Shown one piece after another: positions 25,402 to 34,603 of a stretch of DNA of 64,000 nt. This DNA is from PALSA-1316 sp964499365 (GTDB taxonomy: Bacteria > Nitrospirota > Thermodesulfovibrionia > Thermodesulfovibrionales > UBA6898): positions 62,001-126,000 of the forward strand of contig CAZCKU010000001.1 of the NCBI GenBank assembly GCA_964499365.1. The letters are read 5' to 3'. Each line of letters starts with the position of its first letter. Position 1 is the first letter of the stretch. Below the pieces are notes generated by a model that saw only the letters and a program-made list of their open reading frames with translations, did no database searches and was not told where the DNA came from. The position numbers and the translations under genes were made by a program.

Positions 25402-25432
25402 TTATTAAGCAGTTGTCCCTATGATGTATAAT
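25402..25432 (+). promoter_or_regulatory. Weak sigma70-like promoter before the sugar-nucleotide genes
   Basis: A perfect -10 box TATAAT lies at 25427-25432 in the 226-base gap before the dehydratase gene. The best -35 candidate is ttatta at 25402-25407 with a long 19-base spacer, so the call rests mainly on the -10 and the gap. Confidence 0.3.
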
Positions 25433-25507
25433 AGACTAGCTTGTGATAGCACTTAGGGCAGAAATAAGTAATTTTGCTTATAATAAAATTCCGCGGACAA
25501 ACTGGGA

Positions 25508-26497
25508 ATGAACTGGACAGATAAAAGAATATTGGTTACGGGAGCTGGTGGGTTCATCGGAAGCCATCTTTGTGAGAGACTGCTTCAACTGGGGGCTCAG
25601 GTGACTGCTCTTGTCCGGTACACATCGCGCAGTGACTGGGGGAATCTTGAGTATCTTTCACCAGAAATGAAGGCGTCTCTCAAGGTTGTCTTTGGCAATA
25701 TTGAGGATAGCAGTTTTGTCGATAACTGCGTCAAGGGTAAAGATATCATTTTTCATCTTGCGGCTCTCATCGGCATCCCATATTCATATGTTGCCCCCCT
25801 GAGTTATGTTCGTACGAATATAGAGGGAACCCTGAACATACTGGAAGCCGGCAGAAAATTTTCTGTCAGCAGGATACTGCACACCTCAACTTCCGAAACC
25901 TACGGGACTGCCCAATATACACCGATAGATGAAAAACATCCCTTGCAGGGCCAATCCCCCTATTCCGCTTCTAAGATCAGTGCCGACAAGCTGGCCGAAA
26001 GTTATTTCCTTTCCTTTGATCTGCCCGTGGTCACGGTACGCCCCTTCAACACATACGGACCCCGCCAGTCTGCGCGTGCGGTCATCCCGACGATTATCTC
26101 ACAGGCTTTAACCCTGTCCGAGATTAGGCTCGGATCCCTTGATCCTGTCCGTGACCTTCTTTTTGTGAGCGATACTGTGGATGGGTTTGTTCGTGCAGCT
26201 GAAACAGACAGAGCTCTTGGCGAGACGATTAATATAGGTTTTGGCGAAGGGATTACTATCGGAGACCTTGCCAGCTTGATACTTCACCTCATGCACCTTG
26301 CTAAACCGATTGTCCTTGATAATGAGCGGGTGAGGCCGCAGAATAGTGAGGTTTTTACCCTTATCTGCAATAATCGCAAGGCACGCGAACTGATCGGCTG
26401 GGCCCCTCAATATTCACTGAAAGAGGGGCTTCTCTCGGTTATTAAATTTATTTCTGAAAACCCGCATCTTTATAAGCCGAACATCTATATGTTATAG
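25508..26497 (+). CDS. NAD-dependent sugar-nucleotide epimerase/dehydratase (LegB-like extended SDR)
   Basis: The 329 aa Rossmann enzyme has the NAD loop TGAGGFIGSH (11-20), active-site STSETYG (127-133) and Tyr152/Lys156 (SPYSASK). Motifs such as HLAALIGIPYSY and RPFNTYGPRQSARAVIPT match the UDP-GlcNAc 4,6-dehydratase (LegB) type, also widely labelled GDP-mannose 4,6-dehydratase. None of the other legionaminate genes is nearby, so the product is probably a 4-keto-6-deoxy sugar used by the following reductase or by an unseen transaminase. It is the first gene of a tight set of four. Confidence 0.88.
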   Translation: MNWTDKRILVTGAGGFIGSHLCERLLQLGAQVTALVRYTSRSDWGNLEYLSPEMKASLKVVFGNIEDSSFVDNCVKGKDIIFHLAALIGIPYSYVAPLSYVRTNIEGTLNILEAGRKFSVSRILHTSTSETYGTAQYTPIDEKHPLQGQSPYSASKISADKLAESYFLSFDLPVVTVRPFNTYGPRQSARAVIPTIISQALTLSEIRLGSLDPVRDLLFVSDTVDGFVRAAETDRALGETINIGFGEGITIGDLASLILHLMHLAKPIVLDNERVRPQNSEVFTLICNNRKARELIGWAPQYSLKEGLLSVIKFISENPHLYKPNIYML

Positions 26498-26503
26498 GCG
26501 ACC

Positions 26504-27223
26504 ATGCAAGCGCTGATATTAGCAGGAGGCAGAGGAACCAGACTTCGTCCATATACGACCGTTTTGCCTAAACCGCTGATGCCAGTAGGGGATTATCCCA
26601 TTCTTGAGATTATTCTGATGCAACTGAAAAATGCTGGCGTTAAGGATGTTATTTTGGCTGTGGGCCATATGAGTCAATTATTTCAGGCTTTTTTTCAGGA
26701 TGGGAAAAAACACGGAATTAATATCCGCTATTCATTCGAGGAGAAAGCGCTTGGAACCGCGGGCCCCATCTCTTTAGCGCTTGATCTTCTTGAGGATGAC
26801 TTCCTTGTCATGAACGGCGACCTGCTGACCACCCTCAATTACAGCGATCTCTTTGCCTTTCACCGGAAGATGGGGGCTGCAGCTACGATCGGGATATACC
26901 GGCGTGAAGTGAAAATAGACTTTGGTGTTATCGAAAAAGACGAAGAAGGCATGCTTACTCGGTATATAGAAAAACCAACGTACGACTTTCATGTAAGTAT
27001 GGGGGTGAATGTGCTCAATAAGGCCAGTGTTTCTCGGTATCTTGGAGACGGGGCATATCTCGATATCCCGGATCTCATGATGAGACTGAAAAATGACGGG
27101 CATCTGGTGAGTTGTTACTCAGAGCCATGCTACTGGCTTGATATCGGACGGGTAGATGACTACCAGCTTGCTTCTGAGATATTTGAAGCGAGACGGAGTG
27201 AATTTATTCCGGGGTTGTTATGA
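26504..27223 (+). CDS. Sugar-phosphate nucleotidyltransferase
   Basis: The 239 aa enzyme has the pyrophosphorylase signature ILAGGRGTRLRPYT (residues 4-17), the lysine of LPKPLMPV, and the metal site VMNGDLL, with YWLDIGRVDDY near the end. Its short length, without a left-handed beta-helix, fits RmlA/ManC-type catalytic domains and the MobA-like enzymes next to LegB-like dehydratases. Whether it uses GTP with mannose-1-P or another pair cannot be decided. The six-base gap upstream and the ATGA overlap downstream place it in the sugar-nucleotide operon. Confidence 0.9.
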   Translation: MQALILAGGRGTRLRPYTTVLPKPLMPVGDYPILEIILMQLKNAGVKDVILAVGHMSQLFQAFFQDGKKHGINIRYSFEEKALGTAGPISLALDLLEDDFLVMNGDLLTTLNYSDLFAFHRKMGAAATIGIYRREVKIDFGVIEKDEEGMLTRYIEKPTYDFHVSMGVNVLNKASVSRYLGDGAYLDIPDLMMRLKNDGHLVSCYSEPCYWLDIGRVDDYQLASEIFEARRSEFIPGLL

Positions 27224-28134
27224 AGGCGCTGCTAACCGGTGCCGGAGGTTTCTGCGGAAGATACCTGACCGCATACCTTGAATGCGAAGGAGTCCAGGTC
27301 TACAGCGCCGGATACAGAGCAACGGGCGCAGCACGCCATTATCATGTCCCGGACATGACTGATGTCAGCAGATGGGTTTCAGTTCTGCGGGATATTCTCC
27401 CCGACTATATATTCCATATTGCAGGTGCTGTTCATGCCCAAGATTCCCGTCTTTATTACCAGGTAAACACGGCGATTGCCATTGCGCTGTTTGATGCTCT
27501 AGGTGCAAGCGCTCCACTTCGGTGCCCGATCCTTGTTGTCGGGACAGCGGCTGAATACGGTCAGATAGTAGAGGGGGATCTTCCGATACGTGAGAGCATG
27601 CCAGCCCGGCCTTACAACCACTATGGAATCAGTAAACTCGCCCAAACGTTTGAAGCACTTGCGGCTTTCAGAAATGGCATTCCTGTCGTTGTTGTCCGGC
27701 CTTTTAATATCATCGGCGCTGGGATGCCCGATTATCTCGTTGTCCAGAGTTTTGCTTCCCAGATAAAAAAAATATCGATGGGCCGGCAGGCTCCGTGCAT
27801 AGAAGTAGGGAATATTGAATCATCTCGTGATTTCATTGCTGTGAACGATGTCGTCAAGATATATTGGAAATTGATACAGACCCCAGACGCCTATGGAGAG
27901 ATAATCAATGTATGCTCTGGGGTGCCGGTGTCGGTCAGGGAGGTGCTCATGCGGCTGATTGCGATCTCCGGACTACATGATATTGAAATTAGATGTGACA
28001 GTTCACGACTAAAGTCTGTTGATGTTCCCGTGCATTTTGGGAGCGTGGAGAAATTGCACCGATACGCCGGAACGATTAGTTTTAACAGGCTTGACGAGAC
28101 ATTGAAGGATATTCTATGCGGAGCAGAAGCATGA
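27220..28134 (+). CDS. NAD-dependent epimerase/reductase, GDP-6-deoxy-D-mannose reductase (Rmd)-like
   Basis: The 304 aa extended SDR has the loop TGAGGFCGRYL (6-16), an active site with GTAAEYG and YNHYGISKLAQ, and RPFNIIGAGMPDYLVVQSFASQI, a motif typical of Rmd-type reductases that convert GDP-4-keto-6-deoxymannose to GDP-D-rhamnose. With gmd 4 kb downstream this gives a plausible GDP-D-rhamnose route. It overlaps both neighbours through ATGA junctions. Confidence 0.85.
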   Translation: MKALLTGAGGFCGRYLTAYLECEGVQVYSAGYRATGAARHYHVPDMTDVSRWVSVLRDILPDYIFHIAGAVHAQDSRLYYQVNTAIAIALFDALGASAPLRCPILVVGTAAEYGQIVEGDLPIRESMPARPYNHYGISKLAQTFEALAAFRNGIPVVVVRPFNIIGAGMPDYLVVQSFASQIKKISMGRQAPCIEVGNIESSRDFIAVNDVVKIYWKLIQTPDAYGEIINVCSGVPVSVREVLMRLIAISGLHDIEIRCDSSRLKSVDVPVHFGSVEKLHRYAGTISFNRLDETLKDILCGAEA

Positions 28135-29090
28135 AAACGCTGACAGTCATCTGCCCCGTATACAACGAAGAGGAGGTTATTGAGTCATTTTATCGCGAGC
28201 TTAAAAAAGTGCTCTCTGGTATTTCAGAACGATATTCGTCCAGAATATTGTTTGTCGTTGACCCCGGCACTGATGAATCGGTAACTATCCTCAAGCAGAT
28301 TGCCACCCAGGATTCTGCCGTCCAAATTATTGTCCTTTCATCCAGATTTGGTCATCAGCTTTCGCTTCTGGCGGGCATTGATCATGCCGAGTCTGATGCC
28401 GTGCTGATGATGGACTCCGACCTGCAGCATCCCCCAGCGCTGATTCCGGCGATGCTGGCTGAACAGGAAAAAGGTTATGACATTGTTTATACGATAAGGG
28501 CTGACTCGCCGGATGCGGGTTTTTTCAAAAGGGGTTCCTCAAGACTTTTCTATCGGATGGTCAATGCGATATCCCCGGTCAGAATTCATGAGAGCGCGGC
28601 CGATTTTCGACTGATTTCACGCCGGGTAGCCGGGATTTTCCAAAAGGATATCAGGGAACGAAACCTTTTTCTGCGTGGGCTATTTAGTTGGGTGGGGTTC
28701 AGGAGCATCGGCGTCCCCTTTGAGGCAAGAGGGCGCTTTGCCGGTCAGAGCAAATACTCCCTGGGCCGCATGGTAAGCTTTGGTTTGCAGGGGGTGATTT
28801 CTTTTAGTAAAAAACCGCTGCAAGCCGCTATTTACTTCGGTTTCCTTTTTGCTTTTTTCGGTTTAGCGATAGGAATACTAACGGTGATACAGTATTTTGT
28901 TTCTGACTCGCTTCCTTCCGGATGGGCGACATTGGCAGTCCTTATCTCTATGTTCAGCGGGGCGCAGCTAATTTTCCTCGGAATAATAGGCGAATACATA
29001 GGGGCAATTTTTGACGAAGTAAAAGGGAGGCCGCATTATATTGTGGATGAACTGATTAACATAGCCTCCCCCTGGGATAGACAATCTTGA
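28131..29090 (+). CDS. Glycosyltransferase family 2 with C-terminal membrane helices (GtrB/ArnC-like)
   Basis: The 319 aa protein starts at the ATG at 28131, sharing ATGA with the previous gene. It has CPVYNEEEVI, VVDPGTDES, the metal site MMDSDLQHPP and SAADFRLISR, followed by two transmembrane helices (about residues 230-255 and 265-295) and GEYIGAIFDEVKGRPHYIVDE, the classic tail of polyprenyl-phosphate sugar transferases. One variation is VVDPGTDE where VDDGS is usual. It probably makes undecaprenyl-phosphate sugar for a GT-C enzyme such as the 702 aa protein downstream. Confidence 0.9.
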   Translation: MKTLTVICPVYNEEEVIESFYRELKKVLSGISERYSSRILFVVDPGTDESVTILKQIATQDSAVQIIVLSSRFGHQLSLLAGIDHAESDAVLMMDSDLQHPPALIPAMLAEQEKGYDIVYTIRADSPDAGFFKRGSSRLFYRMVNAISPVRIHESAADFRLISRRVAGIFQKDIRERNLFLRGLFSWVGFRSIGVPFEARGRFAGQSKYSLGRMVSFGLQGVISFSKKPLQAAIYFGFLFAFFGLAIGILTVIQYFVSDSLPSGWATLAVLISMFSGAQLIFLGIIGEYIGAIFDEVKGRPHYIVDELINIASPWDRQS

Positions 29091-29181
29091 ATTTAGGATA
29101 TAATCCAATGACGCGTGGGTGGGCTATAGGTTTTCTTGTGATTGCGGTTGCCGAAGGCCGTAAAAGACAGTGGGCTCGTGG

Positions 29182-30030
29182 ATGTTGATGGCAACTTGCA
29201 TTGTTTGTAAGAGTGAGACTGTTGGGTCATTATATTCAGGACTTTTGCAATGCAGCAGATGTGGGCATGTTTTTGCTGACTTGTGTATGGATAAGGATGC
29301 CTTATTCAAGCTCTACAAGAAAAGTTATTTCGCGGGAGAAGAATATAAGGACTATGTTGCCGATAGAGAAGTCTTGAGAAAGAATTTCGCCCTTCGTTAC
29401 AGGACGTTATGCAAATATCTGAATCCTGCGAGACACCGGAACCTGCTTGAGATTGGGAGTGCCTATGGGTTCTTCCTGGAACTTGTTAAAAAAGATTTTT
29501 TGACTGCGACAGGAATCGATGTCACGGAAGAGGGAGTTCAGTACGCACGAGATCAGTTGCAGCTGGATGTGGTACAGGGTGATTTTCTCGATGTAGACTT
29601 TGCTGGAAGGATATTTGACGTAGTGTGCATGTGGGACACTATCGAACATCTTTGCGATCCGCATTTGTACCTTGAAAAAATAAAAAAGCTTACAGCCACG
29701 GGGGCTATACTGGCATTAACTACGGGGGACATTGCGAGCATTACGGCAAAAATGAGGCAGGATAAGTGGAGACTTATTCATCCGCCTACGCATGTACATT
29801 ATTTTTCCGGAGAAACGATAACTAAATTGTTGAACGATTGTGGGTTTGATGTTTTGTATAACAAGTATTGCGGCTTTTATCGCACGAACGATAATGTTTT
29901 GCATAATATTCTTGTGTTGCGACAGAAGAAACTCTGGTTGTATGATTTTTTTAAGAAAATGGGAATAACCCGGTTTGCTTTTTATCTGAATCTCTTTGAT
30001 ATCATGTACGTGATAGCGCGTAAACGCTGA
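29182..30030 (+). CDS. SAM-dependent methyltransferase with N-terminal zinc-ribbon
   Basis: The protein of about 282 aa starts with a four-Cys ribbon (CIVCK...CSRCGHVF), a layout shared with sugar C-methyltransferase-like enzymes, followed by the Methyltransf_23 core (LLEIGSAYGFFLE, GIDVTEEG, CMWDTIEHLCDP, HYFSGETI). The start is uncertain: GTG 29170, ATG 29182 and ATG 29188 are all in frame and none has a clear ribosome site. The gene is distinctly AT-rich. Its stop overlaps the ATG of the next gene (tgatg). Confidence 0.86.
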   Translation: MLMATCIVCKSETVGSLYSGLLQCSRCGHVFADLCMDKDALFKLYKKSYFAGEEYKDYVADREVLRKNFALRYRTLCKYLNPARHRNLLEIGSAYGFFLELVKKDFLTATGIDVTEEGVQYARDQLQLDVVQGDFLDVDFAGRIFDVVCMWDTIEHLCDPHLYLEKIKKLTATGAILALTTGDIASITAKMRQDKWRLIHPPTHVHYFSGETITKLLNDCGFDVLYNKYCGFYRTNDNVLHNILVLRQKKLWLYDFFKKMGITRFAFYLNLFDIMYVIARKR

Positions 30031-32138
30031 TGATGAGATCACTCATGCCTGAGAGCTCGCCTGATTCTGTCAATTCCCCCAACGTATTGTCGATAAAGGA
30101 ATCGATTATAGCATTAACAGCTATTATGGGATTGTTCCTTTTTCTTTTGGGGCCATCTCTTCTGGCTAAATTTTATATTGTTGAGGACCATCATTTAGTC
30201 CAGGGAGCATCATGGGGCTTATCAGACTGGCTGGGGCGTATAGCGCTTGATGTCCAGAACTTCCAGAGGTTTAGACCGGCTTATTGGGTGTATATTGCCT
30301 TAGGGTGCAAATTGTTCGGAACAAACCCGCATCTTTGGCACGCCGCCGTGATGCTGTGGGGTGTTCTGACATGCTATTTGCTTTATAGTGCAATGCGCCG
30401 AATCGGGGCCGACACGCGTTCAACTTTGGTTTTTGTCGTTCTACTTGTGGCCAGCGGAAATCAGAACTGGATCTGGCTTAATCTTATTCCTCAGGAAACA
30501 ATGGGGACACTGCTGGTGGCAATAGCGGTTTCGGCTATTGTATCAGCGTCGCAGGTGCGCAACCCGCGCAAATGGGATGTTTTGTCTTTGGTGGCCATAA
30601 CCCTGGCTGGTCTGGTTAAAGAGAGCTTTGTCCTTCTTCTCCCTGCACTGATTGTATTGCGCTGGACATTACAAAAATACTTCAGTGACGATTCCTGGGA
30701 AAAATCTCTATCACAGCTTCGCCCTGTCCTCATAGCATGGGGGATTGTTTTTGTTGTTGAGATTTCGATTGTTATGGCTGTTTTCCTATCAAAATCAAAC
30801 GGGTACAGTGCAAAAGTTAGTGGACTGTCAGCAACAAGCTTTAACCCACTGCAGTGGGTTGCCGTAATTTCAAAATTGGGATTAGGCATGCAACTCATGT
30901 TAGTTGTGCCAATCCTGGTATGGTCCGGGCTCATTTATAAAAAAAATGATCGCGCGCTTCTTTTGGCAACTGCCTCGATATTTGCGCTATGGTTGTTTCC
31001 CCAAATTATTCTGTATACAAATGGAATTAACGAACGTTATTTATTTCCATCAATAATTATTCTTGCAGCTGCTGTTGCTTTGGGGCTATCCGTCCTTTGG
31101 ATTCGACAGATGCGATTTCTGTGGGTGCTGGGAATATTGTCATTGTTGCCGGCACTCATTGGCGGTGTTAGCTCAACGAATAGAATAGCGGGAATGATAA
31201 CAGCGGAAACCGTGGCATCCAATCGTATGGTGGAATTCCTAGCACAAAACATTCCTAACAATAAAGTGATTCTCCTGGCGGGCGACCCCGGAACAGCATA
31301 TGGTTTTGAAGCAAATCGTTCGTTGCCGCTCTATTTGAAGCTGGCTGGAGCTCATTCTCAGACTTATATGTGGCCACTTGTTGCAAAAGGTGCTCGCAGC
31401 AATATGCATATAGCATCTTCAGCCAATAATCCGGCGTTTCGTTCCCCTGCAACTTTGATCCCTGGAGACGTAGGGGCTATCATTATTGTTGATACATACA
31501 CACCCGGGCTTTCTATGGGGCCGCTCCGGGAATGGCTTGGCAATACCGAATGGAGAGAGCTCAATTTCAAAGAGCCATATTATTCTTTTGCGATTTCAAA
31601 ATTCAAGTTTTTAAAGATTGGCGAGTCAAATCATCGAATACTGCTATCACCCACGGCGGGAGGCGTCCCCGGGACTGAACCACTAATTAAGATCGACTCT
31701 TCATTGATCGGGCTTGTCAGCGTGAGTCCATTCCTGGATACCCCTCCATGGGGGCTGGAGCGAGACTACGCTGGGCCAGGCTCAATCGTTTGGCTTGGAC
31801 AGGGGGCTGCCGAGGGCCTCGGGTGGATTTTGCGATCAACCGGCGAACAGCCTGTGAATATCATAGTCGAACTGGTCCCGGGACCAAGCAGGGTCGATCA
31901 TCTGCGGACAGTTGAATTAAACATTGAAAATAGTTCAGGAAGGCAGACGCAACGCCACGCATATGAAGGTGGTAAATGGGAGTGTACTGTAAGGGTGTCC
32001 CCTGGTCTCAATAATTTTCGCTTGGATATTCTGGATAAGGCTACGATATCTATTCAGCCTAACGGCGATACCCGAAAACTGTTAGCACTCCTTCGTAGTT
32101 TAACCATTACGACTCATGATAAAACAGTTAATCCGTAG
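30030..32138 (+). CDS. Polytopic membrane protein, probable GT-C type glycosyltransferase
   Basis: The 702 aa protein has about 10-11 transmembrane helices in residues 25-370 and a soluble C-terminal half (about 380-702). An acidic pair follows the first helix (FYIVEDHH, Glu52-Asp53), where GT-C enzymes carry catalytic acids. I recognise no named family beyond that. The C-terminal part is beta-rich and carries a periplasmic-looking domain. It may use the lipid-linked sugar made by the GT2 at 28131. It is coupled to the methyltransferase upstream by overlapping stop/start and is AT-rich like it. Confidence 0.75.
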   Translation: MMRSLMPESSPDSVNSPNVLSIKESIIALTAIMGLFLFLLGPSLLAKFYIVEDHHLVQGASWGLSDWLGRIALDVQNFQRFRPAYWVYIALGCKLFGTNPHLWHAAVMLWGVLTCYLLYSAMRRIGADTRSTLVFVVLLVASGNQNWIWLNLIPQETMGTLLVAIAVSAIVSASQVRNPRKWDVLSLVAITLAGLVKESFVLLLPALIVLRWTLQKYFSDDSWEKSLSQLRPVLIAWGIVFVVEISIVMAVFLSKSNGYSAKVSGLSATSFNPLQWVAVISKLGLGMQLMLVVPILVWSGLIYKKNDRALLLATASIFALWLFPQIILYTNGINERYLFPSIIILAAAVALGLSVLWIRQMRFLWVLGILSLLPALIGGVSSTNRIAGMITAETVASNRMVEFLAQNIPNNKVILLAGDPGTAYGFEANRSLPLYLKLAGAHSQTYMWPLVAKGARSNMHIASSANNPAFRSPATLIPGDVGAIIIVDTYTPGLSMGPLREWLGNTEWRELNFKEPYYSFAISKFKFLKIGESNHRILLSPTAGGVPGTEPLIKIDSSLIGLVSVSPFLDTPPWGLERDYAGPGSIVWLGQGAAEGLGWILRSTGEQPVNIIVELVPGPSRVDHLRTVELNIENSSGRQTQRHAYEGGKWECTVRVSPGLNNFRLDILDKATISIQPNGDTRKLLALLRSLTITTHDKTVNP

Positions 32139-32225
32139 CCTGGGTGTACCGTTTCATAATCTTGCGGAGAGGGATTGAGTTATCTACAATGAATAAAATA
32201 CGATTGGTGGCCGGAGCAAATATTT

Positions 32226-33188
32226 ATGACCAATGAAAAAGCCCTTATCTGCGGCATTTCGGGGCAGGACGGCGCATATCTTGCGGAACTCCTGCTGAAG
32301 AAAGGCTATGAGGTGTATGGGACGTCGAGAGACGCCCAGATATCCTCATTTTCCACCCTGAAAAGTTTGGGGATACGGGACAGGGTGATGGTGGAATCAA
32401 TGGCAGTCAATGATTTCCGCAGCGTTCTGCAGGTGCTGGCTAAGGTTCGGCCGGATGAGATCTACAACCTTGCGGGGCAGAGCTCTGTCAGTCTTTCCTT
32501 CCAGCAGCCGGTTGAAACCCTCGAAAGCATTACCGCCGGCACCCTGAACCTTCTTGAGGCAATTCGCTTTATTGACAGCCCAATAAAATTTTACAATGCC
32601 GGCTCCAGCGAGTGTTTTGGTGATACGGGCGGACAGCCTGCTGATGAACTCACTCCCTTTCGCCCACGGAGCCCGTATGCAGTTGCAAAGGCAGCGGCCT
32701 TCTGGGAGGTTGCCAACTACCGGGAGGCTTACGGATTATTTGCCTGTTCAGGCATACTTTTCAATCATGAATCTCCCCTGCGGCCTGAGCGCTTTGTCAC
32801 GAAAAAGATTGTTGCGGCAGCATGCCGGATAGCCGCGGGAAGCAAGGAGAAGCTTCATCTTGGCAATATATCAATATCACGCGACTGGGGATGGGCGCCG
32901 GAATACGTCGAGGCAATGTGGCTTATGCTCCAGCAGAGAGAAGCGGAGGATTTTGTCATCGCGACCGGGGAGACGCATTCGCTTGAAGAATTTGTCGAAC
33001 ATGCGTTCAGAAATGTCGGGATGGACTGGCATGACCATGTATTGTCGGACCCTTCGTTGTTGAGGCCTACGGAAATAACCGTTGGGCGGGGGAACCCTTC
33101 AAAGGCTGACAAACAACTGGGATGGCGGGCCAAATCTAAAATGTCGGATGTTGTGAGAATGATGTCAGACGCGGAGAGCCGAAAATAA
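32226..33188 (+). CDS. gmd: GDP-mannose 4,6-dehydratase
   Basis: The 320 aa extended SDR converts GDP-D-mannose to GDP-4-keto-6-deoxymannose. Signatures are CGISGQDGAYLAELLL (NADP loop), NLAGQSSVSLSFQQP, the GSSECFG active-site strand (126-132), Tyr151/Lys155 in SPYAVAK and the GILFNHESPLR substrate loop, all characteristic of Gmd. The typical enzyme is 340-370 aa; this one is at the short end. It starts a GC-richer stretch after the AT-rich block. Product use: the Rmd-like reductase at 27220 or another 6-deoxyhexose pathway. Confidence 0.95.
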   Translation: MTNEKALICGISGQDGAYLAELLLKKGYEVYGTSRDAQISSFSTLKSLGIRDRVMVESMAVNDFRSVLQVLAKVRPDEIYNLAGQSSVSLSFQQPVETLESITAGTLNLLEAIRFIDSPIKFYNAGSSECFGDTGGQPADELTPFRPRSPYAVAKAAAFWEVANYREAYGLFACSGILFNHESPLRPERFVTKKIVAAACRIAAGSKEKLHLGNISISRDWGWAPEYVEAMWLMLQQREAEDFVIATGETHSLEEFVEHAFRNVGMDWHDHVLSDPSLLRPTEITVGRGNPSKADKQLGWRAKSKMSDVVRMMSDAESRK

Positions 33189-33225
33189 TTCGAATCGAAG
33201 CCGGGCAGCCAGGTATGCCCGGCTG

Positions 33226-34560
33226 ATGAACATGGAGTGTATGCTTAAGGAGACATTATGGAACTTTGGGGTTAAATATGCCGGCCTTCTTAAGCGCGTC
33301 CCTCTCGTAAGGTCCGTGGCAGAATGGTGTTATTTCCGTTTTGCACAAATACGGATCAACGAAGTCTTTTCTCCTCAATATCTGGAAAAGTTCAGAGAGA
33401 GTGTCAGGGCTACCCCGCTGAGTCTCCCGCATGGCAACACTGCGCCTGGCTTCAATATTTCCGGCTTTATAGAGACGGAAAACGGGGTTGGGGAAGCGGT
33501 TCGTTCGAACATTCGTTCGATATCCACACTTTCATTTCCCTATGTACTGAATAATCTTGAAACGACCGTTCGGCATCAGGACCGGACCTTTGGTCTGTTC
33601 AAAAAGGATAACCCCTATCCATTTAATCTGATTCATGTAAATGCCGATCAATTTCCTCAGTTCCTCAGGGAGAAAGGATTTGAGTATTTCAACGGGAAAT
33701 ATAACATAGGTTCCTGGGTTTGGGAATTGCCGGAAATTCCGGCAAAGTGGGGAATTCTCAGGAAATATTTTGACGAAATATGGACGCCCAGCACGTTCTG
33801 TTCAAAGGCCATATCCTCGGATAGCGAGGTCGTGGTAACAACGGTTCCGTATTCGGTATCCGTAGATGCTATACGACCGGTCGACCGATCTCATTTTGGC
33901 CTGAAGGATGACACGTTTATTTTTCTCTTTATGTTTGATATGCTCAGTTTCTTCGAGAGAAAGAATCCGCTTGCCACGGTCGAGGCCTTTCGTTCAGCTT
34001 TCCGGGCAGGAGATAACGCAATGCTCGTATTAAAAATAGTGAATTCTGACAGTAATCCGGAAGCCGTTACGCGCATAGCCCGTGCCGTTCGGGGACTGAA
34101 GGTAACGGTGATTGATAAATATATTGATAAGGATGAGGTCCATGCGCTCATGTCGCTGTGTGATTGTTATGTTTCTCTGCACCGCTCAGAGGGCTTTGGA
34201 TTTACGATGGCCGAGTCCATGTATCTGAAGAAACCCGTGATAGCAACCGCCTATTCGGGAAATATGGATTTTATGACCGACGAGAACAGTTTCCCCGTCC
34301 GCTACGACCTGATCAAACTTAAGGAGGATTTCGGACCCTATAAACAAGGGGCTGAATGGGCGGACCCTGATATTTCTCATGCAGCCGAATTGATGCGCCA
34401 TGTCTATGAGAACAGGGAGCAGGCACTGAAAACAGGCGAGCAGGCAGCTCGACATATTCGCAATCATCTGAGCCCCGTTGCGGTAGGGTCGATAATAGCA
34501 AAGCGTGTTAGAGCTATTATGAGTGAACGTGATCCCATGTTCCGACGGGGCAACAGATAG
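33226..34560 (+). CDS. Glycosyltransferase family 4-like
   Basis: The 444 aa protein has a long N-terminal basic region (residues 1-70), then GFNISGFIETENGVGEAVR (nucleotide/acceptor glycine loop), a donor domain with FMFDMLSFFERKNP and the E-x7-E pattern in LHRSEGFGFTMAESMYLKKPVIAT. It resembles the large GT4 enzymes that act on O-antigen chains. The start could also be the ATG at 33241, which has ggag close by. It lies 37 bases after gmd and 43 bases before the next GT2. Confidence 0.87.
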   Translation: MNMECMLKETLWNFGVKYAGLLKRVPLVRSVAEWCYFRFAQIRINEVFSPQYLEKFRESVRATPLSLPHGNTAPGFNISGFIETENGVGEAVRSNIRSISTLSFPYVLNNLETTVRHQDRTFGLFKKDNPYPFNLIHVNADQFPQFLREKGFEYFNGKYNIGSWVWELPEIPAKWGILRKYFDEIWTPSTFCSKAISSDSEVVVTTVPYSVSVDAIRPVDRSHFGLKDDTFIFLFMFDMLSFFERKNPLATVEAFRSAFRAGDNAMLVLKIVNSDSNPEAVTRIARAVRGLKVTVIDKYIDKDEVHALMSLCDCYVSLHRSEGFGFTMAESMYLKKPVIATAYSGNMDFMTDENSFPVRYDLIKLKEDFGPYKQGAEWADPDISHAAELMRHVYENREQALKTGEQAARHIRNHLSPVAVGSIIAKRVRAIMSERDPMFRRGNR

Positions 34561-34603
34561 CTAACGTGCAAACACATTCTATATCTTCCCGGATGCTTCA
34601 TTG

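Noticed and set aside
25508..33188. A legionaminic acid biosynthesis pathway, suggested by the LegB-like dehydratase.
   Set aside because: No LegC, LegH, LegG, LegI or CMP-transferase genes are nearby, so only a shared dehydratase type is present.
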